From: Bradyrhizobium sp. in8p8
GTDB lineage: Bacteria; Pseudomonadota; Alphaproteobacteria; Rhizobiales; Xanthobacteraceae
NCBI RefSeq assembly: GCF_000426845.1
Contig: NZ_AUGD01000007.1
Location: forward strand, 1-64,000
DNA: 64,000 nucleotides
Direction: 5' to 3'
In this document: one piece after another, positions 34,061 through 41,499 of the stretch
Layout of the letters: every line of letters starts with the position of its first letter
How positions within the stretch are numbered: position 1 is the first letter of the stretch
Made by a program: the position numbers and the translations under genes
The notes under the pieces: generated by a model
Database searches by the model: none
Seen by the model: only the letters and a program-made list of their open reading frames with translations
What the model was told of the DNA's origin: nothing

Positions 34061-34123
34061 CCGCGGTGGATAACTGCGATTAGACTGATCCTAACGCCAG
34101 GTAAAATCCAGGGAGGTACTTAA

Positions 34124-35125
34124 GTGAAGACCGCGATCACCGAACTGTTCGGCATCGAGCACCCGATCATCCAGGGCGGCATGCATTTCGTCGGCTTTGC
34201 CGAGTTGGCCGCCGCCGTCTCCAATGCCGGCGGGCTCGGCATCATCACCGGTCTAACCCAGAAGACGCCGGAATTGCTCGCGAAGGAGATCGCACGCTGC
34301 CGCGACATGACCGACAAGCCGTTCGGCGTGAACCTCACCTTCCTGCCGACCTTCTCGGCGCCGCCCTATCCCGAATACATCGCGGCCATCGTGGAAGGTG
34401 GCATCAAGGCGGTCGAAACCGCAGGCCGCAGTCCTGAACAATACATGCCGGCGCTAAAGGCGGCCGGCATCAAGGTCATCCACAAGTGCACCTCGGTGCG
34501 GCACTCGCTGAAGGCGGAGCGCATCGGCTGCGACGCCGTCAGCGTCGATGGCTTCGAGTGCGGCGGCCATCCCGGCGAGGACGACATTCCCAACATGATC
34601 CTGCTGCCGCGCGCGGCGGAAGAGTTGAAGATCCCGTTCGTCGCCTCCGGCGGCATGGCCGACGGACGCAGCCTGGTCGCGGCCCTGTCGCTGGGTGCCG
34701 CCGGGATGAACATGGGCACACGCTTCATCGCCACCAAGGAAGCGCCGGTGCATCAGAACGTGAAGAATGCGCTCGTCGCGGCGACCGAGCTCGACACTCG
34801 GCTGATCATGCGGAGCTTGCGCAATACCGAGCGCGTCATGAAGAACGCCAACGTCGACCGCCTCATCGAGATCGAGCGCGAGAAGGGCGACAAGCTCACG
34901 ATCGACGACATCCACGACCAGGTTGCGGGTGTCTATCCCAAGATCATGCTGGACGGGCAGATGGACGCCGGCGCATGGAGCTGCGGCATGGTCGCCGGCC
35001 TGATCCACGATATCCCATCCTGCAAGGAACTCATCGATCGAATCATGAGCGAGGCGGAAACCATCATCCGCAGCCGCCTGATGGGGTTTCTGGACGGGAC
35101 GGGAGCGGCGCGAAAGGTCGCCTGA
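34124..35125 (+). CDS. Nitronate monooxygenase-family flavoprotein
   Basis: A 333-residue FMN-dependent TIM-barrel enzyme of the NMO/2-nitropropane dioxygenase family. Motifs are HPIIQGGMHFVG at the N-terminus, CDAVSVDGFECGGHPGEDD around residue 145, and the FMN phosphate loop VASGGMADGRSLVAALSLGA. The start is GTG at 34124 with GGGAGG 7-8 bp before it. It oxidises alkyl nitronates in characterised members; substrate here is unknown. It probably forms an operon with the SDR upstream. Confidence 0.88.
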   Translation: MKTAITELFGIEHPIIQGGMHFVGFAELAAAVSNAGGLGIITGLTQKTPELLAKEIARCRDMTDKPFGVNLTFLPTFSAPPYPEYIAAIVEGGIKAVETAGRSPEQYMPALKAAGIKVIHKCTSVRHSLKAERIGCDAVSVDGFECGGHPGEDDIPNMILLPRAAEELKIPFVASGGMADGRSLVAALSLGAAGMNMGTRFIATKEAPVHQNVKNALVAATELDTRLIMRSLRNTERVMKNANVDRLIEIEREKGDKLTIDDIHDQVAGVYPKIMLDGQMDAGAWSCGMVAGLIHDIPSCKELIDRIMSEAETIIRSRLMGFLDGTGAARKVA

Positions 35126-35175
35126 CACCGCCAACTTCTTAACCACGGCCGCATCTGGCCGCTGGAATTGCGCGC

Positions 35176-35230
35176 GACGCCTCCTAAATAAGGGTAAATT
35201 ACCCTATTAACAACAGTTTCAGGAGGCGTC
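35176..35230 (+). promoter_or_regulatory. Stem that can sequester the ribosome-binding site of the next gene
   Basis: GACGCCTCCT (35176-35185) is the exact complement of AGGAGGCGTC (35221-35230), which contains the AGGAGG ribosome-binding site of the gene starting at 35232. Between the arms lies a second inverted repeat, GGGTAA-A-TTACCC (35192-35204) flanked by AATAA and TATT. The RNA could fold as a nested hairpin that blocks translation. The inner palindrome could instead be a DNA operator. Confidence 0.6.
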
Positions 35231-35231
35231 C

Positions 35232-35651
35232 GTGGTCCTGAAAAGCGTTCTTGCTGCAATTGCTTTTGCCCTCGTGATCACAGGGGGCGGCATCGCGCGC
35301 GCTGACGGCTACAAGCCTGAGGAATATCTCGGCCTCGATCTCTCCAAGGCCGTGCTTTCGCCGAAACGGCTCGGGCCGGAGACCCGCTTCGCGCCGGTCG
35401 CGCTAGAAGCGCGCGACGGCAACGAAGCACAGGCTCGCGCTGAGCCCGTCGGCGTGCCGAAGAAGGTTGCGGCCGAGCGCGTCCGTGTGGCCGAGCCGAA
35501 GGCCACCCAAGCCAGGGGCGGACAGGCACGCGGCGCGGCCCGGGCGAAGCTTGCACGGCGCCACGGCAATCCGCTCGACGCGCAGGCAATGGATACCCGG
35601 ATCCAGACCTGGCCCTGCCGCTCCGGCGGCATCTGCAACTGGAAGCGCTAG
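35232..35651 (+). CDS. Exported basic hypothetical protein
   Basis: A 139-residue protein with a signal peptide (MVLKSVLAAIAFALVITGGGIARA). The mature part begins DGYKPEEYLGLDLSKAVLSPKRLGP, has a long Ala/Arg/Lys/Gln-rich middle and ends CRSGGICNWKR with two cysteines. GTG at 35232 is the start, 5 bp after AGGAGG. The ribosome-binding site lies within an inverted repeat, so translation may be conditional. Function unknown. Confidence 0.75.
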   Translation: MVLKSVLAAIAFALVITGGGIARADGYKPEEYLGLDLSKAVLSPKRLGPETRFAPVALEARDGNEAQARAEPVGVPKKVAAERVRVAEPKATQARGGQARGAARAKLARRHGNPLDAQAMDTRIQTWPCRSGGICNWKR

Positions 35652-35772
35652 GCGGCGACGGCCAAGCCGTCATGCCCGCGTCGTAAAAACGTAGGCGCGG
35701 CGTCAAAAAAACGTAAGCTGGGAGTCAAGCTGTGCAGGCACCTTCCGTCGGAGTTCGACGAAGGTCTTCTGA

Positions 35773-37338
35773 ATGGCATCACCTCGCGCCTCGCGCGCCT
35801 GGACCCGGCGGCAGTTCCTGGTCCGCTCCGCCTTCAGCCTCCCTATCGCCTCGCTTGCGACGCCTTCGATCAGCCGCGCTGCTGATCGCCCGCAGATCTT
35901 GGGCGGCATCCAGTCCGGCGATGTCTCTGACGGCTCCGCTGTGAACTGGGGGCGTGCCGGCCGGCCGGCGCGGATGCAGGTGGAATGGTCGACCGTCGAG
36001 AGCTTCAAGTCGATCATCGCGTCAGCCTCCGGTGATGCGCTGCCCGACGCTGATTTCACCTCAAAGCTGCTGCTGACGGATTTGCCACCGGGCCAGGATA
36101 TCATCTACCGCCTGCGCTTCGACGACATTGCCACGGGTCTCGGCGGTGAAAGCCGCATCGGACACTTCCGCACCGCGCCGGCAGCTAGCCACTCGATCTC
36201 GTTCCTGTGGTCCGGCGATACCGCGGGCCAGGGCTGGGGCATAGATGCCTCGCGCGGCGGCTATCGCAGCTATCGCACCATGCTCGACAATCGCCCGGAT
36301 TTCTTCGTCCACTCCGGCGACCACATCTACGCGGACTGCGCAATTCTTCCCGAACAAAAGCTGCCGAACGGCGAGATCTGGCGCAACATCGTCACCGAGG
36401 AGAAATCGGAAGTCGCGCAAACGCTGGCGCAGTTTCGTAGCAACTACAAATACAACCATCTCGACGAGCACTTCCGCGCCTTCCATGCGGAGGTACCGAT
36501 GTTCGCACAATGGGATGATCACGAGGTCACCAACGACTGGTCGCCGACTGGCAGCTACGACGGCACAGGCTATGACGACGACGGCACCCCCCGGCTGGTC
36601 GCGCGAGCTCGCCGCGCCTTCTTCGACTTCATGCCGATCCGCGACATCGGCTCGCGGCAGGGCCGGGTCTACCGCAAGATCGCCTACGGCCCGCTGCTGG
36701 ATGTGTTCATCATCGACATGCGCAGCTATCGCGATGGCACCTGGAACAAGGGAGATGACCATCGCGGCTGGATCCTCGGCGCCGAGCAGCTGGCGTGGCT
36801 GAAGCGGGAGCTCTCAGCTTCGGGCGCGACCTGGAAAGTGATCGCAGCCGATCTGCCGATCGGGCTGATCAGCTTGGACGCGGTCGCGCTCGGCGACGGG
36901 CCGCCCGACCGGCGTGAGCACGAGATCGCCGATCTGCTATCCTCCATCAAACGTGCCGGAATCCGCAACATCGTCTGGCTTACCGCCGACATGCACTACA
37001 CTGCCGCGCACTATTACGATCCGAACAAGGCGCAATTTCAGGATTTCGAGCCGTTCTGGGAGTTCGTCTCCGGTCCGCTTCATGCCGGCAGTTGGAGTCC
37101 TGGCGAGCTCGACGACACGTTTGGCCCGGTCCCGATGTACCAGCATGGCTGCAGCGCTGAGCAGGGCGAGAACCTCGCGCCGTGTTTCGGCCTGCAGTTT
37201 TTCGGACGGGTCGACATCGATGGAACGACCGGGGTGATGACGGTCACCCTTAAAGACGTCGACAACCGCGACCTCTGGTCGGTCGACCTTCTGCCGCAAC
37301 TGCAGATGCGCCCCGCTGTGGTGGCGAAACATTCCTGA
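35773..37338 (+). CDS. phoD: PhoD-type alkaline phosphatase/phosphodiesterase
   Basis: A 521-residue PhoD-family metallophosphoesterase. It has a Tat signal (TRRQFLVRSAF at residues 11-21), an N-terminal fibronectin-like domain, and metal-binding blocks SGDTAGQG, VHSGDHIYADC, AQWDDHEVTNDW and TADMHYTAAHYY. It hydrolyses phosphate esters in the periplasm using Ca and Fe in characterised members. No Pho box was identified upstream by eye. A shared terminator follows at 37459. Confidence 0.9.
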   Translation: MASPRASRAWTRRQFLVRSAFSLPIASLATPSISRAADRPQILGGIQSGDVSDGSAVNWGRAGRPARMQVEWSTVESFKSIIASASGDALPDADFTSKLLLTDLPPGQDIIYRLRFDDIATGLGGESRIGHFRTAPAASHSISFLWSGDTAGQGWGIDASRGGYRSYRTMLDNRPDFFVHSGDHIYADCAILPEQKLPNGEIWRNIVTEEKSEVAQTLAQFRSNYKYNHLDEHFRAFHAEVPMFAQWDDHEVTNDWSPTGSYDGTGYDDDGTPRLVARARRAFFDFMPIRDIGSRQGRVYRKIAYGPLLDVFIIDMRSYRDGTWNKGDDHRGWILGAEQLAWLKRELSASGATWKVIAADLPIGLISLDAVALGDGPPDRREHEIADLLSSIKRAGIRNIVWLTADMHYTAAHYYDPNKAQFQDFEPFWEFVSGPLHAGSWSPGELDDTFGPVPMYQHGCSAEQGENLAPCFGLQFFGRVDIDGTTGVMTVTLKDVDNRDLWSVDLLPQLQMRPAVVAKHS

Positions 37339-37458
37339 GTATCGGCGGCTCGAAGCAATACGGTCTCGCTGCGATTCCGAGAGCCCTGCGCCGCGCGTGC
37401 CAAATGCCTCAACCGACTTTGCGCGAGGCTGGGGCTGGCCTCGGACAGGCAAAGAAAC

Positions 37459-37480
37459 GGCCCCGTGAGGGGCCATTTCC
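37459..37480. terminator. Terminator after the phoD-type gene
   Basis: GGCCCC-GTGA-GGGGCC (37459-37474) forms a 6-bp GC stem followed by ATTTCC. It lies between the convergent phoD-type and His-rich genes and may serve both. Confidence 0.7.
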
Positions 37481-37488
37481 ATTGCGCA

Positions 37489-37725
37489 TCAGTGGTGGTG
37501 ATGGTGGCGCCGGTGGCTGCGCTTGATCACGACCACTCGGTCACCGCGATGGTGGCGGTGCCAACTGCGATCATGTTGATGCATGCGGTATTCGGCGCGA
37601 GCGCCGTAGGGGCCGTGATGGTGATGATGCCCGCGCTTGATCACCACGGTCTCTGCGCTTGCCAGCGTTGGCGCCGCAACGACGAGCATACCCAGAGCTG
37701 CAGCCACATAACCAAGCTTTTTCAT
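37489..37725 (-). CDS. Exported histidine-rich small protein
   Basis: A 78-residue protein with a signal peptide (MKKLGYVAAALGMLVVAAPTLASA). The mature part of about 54 residues carries two copies of VVIKR, each followed by a histidine-rich stretch (GHHHHHGPYGAR and SHRRHHHHH), and other His in MHQHDRSWHRHHR. The composition suggests binding of Ni, Zn, Cu or Co in the periplasm. GGAGGA precedes the ATG at 37725. An EcfG-like promoter lies 30-55 bp upstream. Confidence 0.82.
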   Translation of the reverse strand: MKKLGYVAAALGMLVVAAPTLASAETVVIKRGHHHHHGPYGARAEYRMHQHDRSWHRHHRGDRVVVIKRSHRRHHHHH

Positions 37726-37754
37726 GAAGTCCTCCTCCAAACGAATGCACATCT

Positions 37755-37779
37755 AACCGCACCTGCATGCGAACGTTCC
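37755..37779 (-). promoter_or_regulatory. EcfG-like promoter of the His-rich protein gene
   Basis: Minus strand GGAAC (37779-37775), 16 nt, GGTT (37758-37755). The leader to the ATG at 37725 is about 22 nt. Confidence 0.65.
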
Positions 37780-37854
37780 GGAGGAACGGGAGGAGAATTC
37801 TGAACGGATGTTCAGCTGAGCGTGATGGTTTCCGACAGGAATGCAGGGTGAGGA

Positions 37855-38310
37855 TCAATCGCAGCGTTGCTGCACCGGTGTCGGCGCGCCGCTCGCAACG
37901 TATTTGCCGTTCTTGATTGTGTATTCGCCGCGCTCGTTGCGATTGTAGATCGCGCGCAGGCTGCCGTCTTTCAGCAAGAGGAGACCGAACTCGCGCGTCT
38001 GACGCAGCGAGGGAAAGAACACCATCACGTTGAGCAGACCCTCGCCATTGACCGTGGCTGACACCACCTCGTTCTCGTCCTTGGCGTCGCCGAAATTGCG
38101 CCGGTACATCACCCGGCCATCCTTCCTGATCTCGTAGGTCAGCAGCGCGCCCTTTTCGCGATCCGGCCGGACGCCGCAATCGACGGCCCACGAGCCGAGC
38201 AGGCCCCATTGCTCGAGGGTCGCGGCCAGCGTCTCGGCGCCGGCCATGGAGGTGAATGCAGCAGCCCACAGCACCGCAGCCGCAATCCCGCGGCCCAAAT
38301 TGCGCATCAT
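37855..38310 (-). CDS. Exported hypothetical protein
   Basis: A 151-residue protein with a signal peptide (MMRNLGRGIAAAVLWAAAFTSMAGA). The mature domain begins ETLAATLEQWGLLGSWAVDC, and contains YEIRKDGRVMYRRNFGD and LLKDGSLRAIYNRNERGEYTIKNG, a beta-rich pattern. Two cysteines (WAVDC and the C-terminal QQRC) may form a disulphide. The upstream frame to 38352 adds a residue stretch not needed for export. Function unknown. Confidence 0.75.
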   Translation of the reverse strand: MMRNLGRGIAAAVLWAAAFTSMAGAETLAATLEQWGLLGSWAVDCGVRPDREKGALLTYEIRKDGRVMYRRNFGDAKDENEVVSATVNGEGLLNVMVFFPSLRQTREFGLLLLKDGSLRAIYNRNERGEYTIKNGKYVASGAPTPVQQRCD

Positions 38311-38468
38311 GTCCCGAAAAACCCTGCCTCGAAGAATTCCAAATTGTAGCATCGCGCCCGCGGCCGTTCCACGGCAGCCGCCGATCGCTCACGAATTTGA
38401 TCCGCGTCAATGAGACAGGGCGTTCGAAGAGTAGGATGGCCTTTCCGAAGGCGAACGTGGAAAGAGCA

Positions 38469-38738
38469 ATGCTGAATCAAGTCATGGATTTCGCGGGCGA
38501 AGTGCTGCCGGGGAGCTGCGCCGTACCGCCTTATTCCGAGGCCGCGTTTCTGACCGAGCTGGGCGATCGCTTACGGTCCTCCCGCATGCGCTGCGACCTG
38601 TCCCGCCGCGAGTTGGCCCGCCGCTCCGGGATTTCCGAGCGCTATATCGCCCAGATCGAGGCCGGCAAGGGCAATGTCTCGATCGTGCTGTTGTTGCGGC
38701 TCGCTTCCGCCATCCACGGCAGTCAACCACAGGCCTGA
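38469..38738 (+). CDS. Short XRE-family HTH regulator, BoxR/BzdR N-terminus-like
   Basis: An 89-residue protein. Residues 27-85 are a helix-turn-helix domain (LGDRLRSSRMRCDLSRRELARRSGISERYIAQIEAGKGN) very like the N-terminal domain of BoxR/BzdR regulators of aromatic degradation. Those proteins carry a C-terminal shikimate-kinase-like effector domain; here the protein ends right after the HTH. It lies 18 bp before the HpaD-type dioxygenase gene, so it probably regulates it. A stand-alone HTH cannot sense a CoA thioester the way BoxR does. Confidence 0.8.
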   Translation: MLNQVMDFAGEVLPGSCAVPPYSEAAFLTELGDRLRSSRMRCDLSRRELARRSGISERYIAQIEAGKGNVSIVLLLRLASAIHGSQPQA

Positions 38739-38756
38739 CGCTTCTAGGTGACCGCC

Positions 38757-39611
38757 ATGGGGCAGCTCGTACTCGCGGCAAAGGTCACCCACGTTCCATC
38801 ACTGATGCTGTCGGAGACCCCCGGCAGTCCGCTCCGAGCGGCCCGTGAGCCGGCAGTCTCCTCCTTGCGCGAACTCGGCCGGCGGGCAAAAGAGCGCGGC
38901 GTGAGCTGCTTCGTGGTGTTCGACACCCATTGGCTCTCCAATTTCGGCTATCACATCAACGCCAATGCGCGGCATCGTGGCTCGTTCACGAGCCACGAGG
39001 CGCCGCAGATGATCCAGGATCTGCGCTACGATCTGCCGGGTGATACGAGTCTGGCTGAAGCTATCGCGAACAGGGCCGGGGATGCGGGTCTCTACGTGAT
39101 CGCCCACCAGGTGCCCAGCCTCGGCCTCGAATACGGCACCATCGTGCCGATGCACTACATGAACCCCGACGGCTTCGCGAAGGTGGTCTCGGTCGCCTCG
39201 CCGCTGTTTACCTCGTTCGAGGAAAGCCGGATACTCGGTGAAGCCACCCGCCGCGCCATCGACGCATCGGATGAACGGGTCGCCGTTCTCGCCAGCGGGT
39301 CGCTCTCGCATCGGCTCTGGCCGAACAAGAAACTGGGCCCCGAAGCGTGGACGTCGGTCACCAGCGAGTTCAATCGCCAAGTGGACCTGCGCGTGCTCGA
39401 GCTCTGGCAGAGCAGCCGCTATCGCGAATTCCTCGACATGCTTCCGGACTATGCCACCAAGTGCAACGGCGAGGGCGGCATGGCCGATACCATCATGCTG
39501 TTCGCGGCGCTCGGCTGGCATGACTACCACGGCACCGCCGAGCAGCTCTGCGACTATTTTCCCTCGTCCGGCTCCGGCCAGGTCAACGTTGAGTTTCACG
39601 TCGAGGCGTGA
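38757..39611 (+). CDS. hpaD: 3,4-dihydroxyphenylacetate 2,3-dioxygenase, HpaD/LigB type
   Basis: A 284-residue extradiol ring-cleavage dioxygenase of the LigB superfamily. From the first residue it follows the E. coli C HpaD pattern: MGQLVLAAKVTHVPSLMLSE, VVFDTHWL, SLGLEYGTIVPMHYMN, AVLASGSLSHR, and the C-terminal FPSSGSGQVN. The conserved His in THVPS and DTHW are Fe(II) ligands in the family. It cleaves homoprotocatechuate to 5-carboxymethyl-2-hydroxymuconate semialdehyde. ATG at 38757 is chosen over GTG at 38748 by this match. No other hpa gene lies nearby, so the substrate could be a related catechol. Confidence 0.82.
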   Translation: MGQLVLAAKVTHVPSLMLSETPGSPLRAAREPAVSSLRELGRRAKERGVSCFVVFDTHWLSNFGYHINANARHRGSFTSHEAPQMIQDLRYDLPGDTSLAEAIANRAGDAGLYVIAHQVPSLGLEYGTIVPMHYMNPDGFAKVVSVASPLFTSFEESRILGEATRRAIDASDERVAVLASGSLSHRLWPNKKLGPEAWTSVTSEFNRQVDLRVLELWQSSRYREFLDMLPDYATKCNGEGGMADTIMLFAALGWHDYHGTAEQLCDYFPSSGSGQVNVEFHVEA

Positions 39612-39621
39612 GGCAGCAGCC

Positions 39622-40854
39622 TCAGGCCCGCTTCTCCACATTGGCACTACGGGCCGGCACCCCGAATTCCTTGCGGCAGACCTCGGCCAGGACAGCGATC
39701 CCCTCGCGGATCTGCTGATGCGTGGGACTTGCAAAGCACAGCCGCAGCCGCGAGCTGGACTGGCCCTTGTTGGTCGACCATTCCGGCCCAGGATTGATCG
39801 AGACGCCAGCGGCGAGCGCGGCCTGATACAGTTTCAGCGTGTCGACCTGGTCTGGCAGCTTGACCCACAGGAAGATACCGCCCTTGGGCTCCTCGAACTC
39901 CGCGGCCGTCCCGAACTGCTCGTTCAACGCTTCCATCAACGTGTCGAGCTTGGTGCGCAGCGCCTTGGTCAGGGCGGGCACATGGCTCGCGAAATGCGAC
40001 TTGCAATAGGCGGCGAGCACCATCTGCTCCAGCGCACCGGAGCCCGCGTCCGTCTTCAGAGCCAGCATCCGTGACATCACCTCCCAGGGCGCCACGACGA
40101 AGCCGACGCGCAGCGCCGGCGCGATTGACTTGGAGAACGAGCCGATATGGATCACGCCGCCATTCGGGCTCATCGCGTAGATCGCCGGCGGCCGCTGTCC
40201 TGACCACACGAGGTCGGCATAGCAATCGTCCTCGAAAATCGGCACGCCATATTCGGTTGCGAGCCGTACCAGCTCGGCGCGACGACTCTCGGGCATGATG
40301 CTGCCGGTCGGGTTCTGAACCGTCGGAATGGTGTAGATGTATTTCGGACGGATGCCGCGGCTCTTCAGATCGGCCAGCGTCATCGCCAGCACGTCCATGC
40401 GCATGCCGTCCTTGTCGAGGGGGATGCCGACGACATTGACGCCGAGCCGCGCCAGGCGGGTCAGGGAGCCTTGATAGCTCTCCTGCTCGAAAATCACTGT
40501 GTCGCCCCGAGTCAACAGCGTGGCATTGACGAGATCAAGCGCCTGGAGCGAGCCGGACACGATCAGGAGGTCATCGATCGTACAGCTGATGCCGGCATCG
40601 CGCTTGAGTTTCGTCACCAGGAATTCGCGCAAGGGGAGGTAGCCCTGCGGGCCATGCGCCAGCCCGTAAGTGGCGAGCGACCGCCCCTCGCGTCGTAGCA
40701 CCGCATTTGTCGCCTCGATCAGGTCGTCAAGCGGCACCTGCTCGGAGTCGTTGTTTCCCCCGACAAAGCTGTATTTCGCCAGGCCCGTCCACCGCGCAGA
40801 AGGGGCCGGCAGCCCCGCCGGAAACAGGGACGCGAAATCGAAGCTGGACGTCAT
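39622..40854 (-). CDS. PLP-dependent aminotransferase, fold type I
   Basis: A 410-residue aminotransferase of the class I/II family in the 2-aminoadipate/LysN and MocR-like branch, without an HTH domain. Motifs are GSLQALDLVNATL, YTIPTVQNPTGS, and the PLP lysine in GSFSKSIAPALRVGF. GCGAGGAA precedes the ATG at 40854; the open frame continues upstream to 41457 but that part is antisense-like over the next gene. It is convergent with the dioxygenase gene (10 bp apart), so a link with tyrosine or phenylalanine breakdown is possible but not shown. Confidence 0.87.
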   Translation of the reverse strand: MTSSFDFASLFPAGLPAPSARWTGLAKYSFVGGNNDSEQVPLDDLIEATNAVLRREGRSLATYGLAHGPQGYLPLREFLVTKLKRDAGISCTIDDLLIVSGSLQALDLVNATLLTRGDTVIFEQESYQGSLTRLARLGVNVVGIPLDKDGMRMDVLAMTLADLKSRGIRPKYIYTIPTVQNPTGSIMPESRRAELVRLATEYGVPIFEDDCYADLVWSGQRPPAIYAMSPNGGVIHIGSFSKSIAPALRVGFVVAPWEVMSRMLALKTDAGSGALEQMVLAAYCKSHFASHVPALTKALRTKLDTLMEALNEQFGTAAEFEEPKGGIFLWVKLPDQVDTLKLYQAALAAGVSINPGPEWSTNKGQSSSRLRLCFASPTHQQIREGIAVLAEVCRKEFGVPARSANVEKRA

Positions 40855-40904
40855 GGGGGCGTTCCTCGCTTTGTTCTTGTTGAGCGGCGGCTTTGCACCG
40901 CCCC

Positions 40905-41432
40905 TTACTTCTTGCCGGCCGTCCGGGTCGGACGGCCCTGGCTGATGAAAGCGTAATGCGCATTGGCGATGCCGCCAACCATCAATGCTTCGACCACCGG
41001 CTCGGCGATCTCGCCTGTGGCGGCCCAGTCGACGAGGAAATTGGCTCCGGTCCCGCCGCGCACGTCGTCGGTCGGAATGAAGATCGAAACCGTGGCCAGC
41101 GGCCTCAAGGCCACCGGCGCCTTCAGATAATTCTCGACCTGCTTGCCTGCGGTGTCGAAATAGGCGATGCGTTTGACGACCAGTGGCTGGGTCTCGGAGG
41201 CGTTGTGCACGCTTAGCGTCACCGAGAAGTCGACACGCAACTTGCCCTGGCTCATCGCGACGCTGGAATAGGCGGGCACGTAGAACCCGCCGGAGACGGC
41301 GAGGTCCTCCTTCGGCAGAGCGGTGAGCGAATCGGCAAAGTTTTGTTCGATATTGACCTTGGATTGCGCGGCGGCGGGCACGGCAAAGGCGAGGGGACCC
41401 AGCAGCATGGCTGCAACGAGCCCTTTCCGCAT
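40905..41432 (-). CDS. Exported DUF3124 protein
   Basis: A 175-residue protein with a signal peptide (MRKGLVAAMLLGPLAFAVPAAA). The mature domain shows VPAYSSVAMSQGKLRVDFSVTLSVHNAS and NYLKAPVALRPLATVSIFIPTDD, then GANFLVDW, matching the DUF3124 pattern. This family is an all-beta periplasmic domain without known function. It is 50 bp upstream of the aminotransferase on the same strand and divergent from the antiporter gene. Confidence 0.85.
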   Translation of the reverse strand: MRKGLVAAMLLGPLAFAVPAAAQSKVNIEQNFADSLTALPKEDLAVSGGFYVPAYSSVAMSQGKLRVDFSVTLSVHNASETQPLVVKRIAYFDTAGKQVENYLKAPVALRPLATVSIFIPTDDVRGGTGANFLVDWAATGEIAEPVVEALMVGGIANAHYAFISQGRPTRTAGKK

Positions 41433-41499
41433 GTGACGAATTGCTCGCTTGCCGCACCGCAACCCGTCTCTAGGGTGCGGCAAAACGGACCAATTTGGC

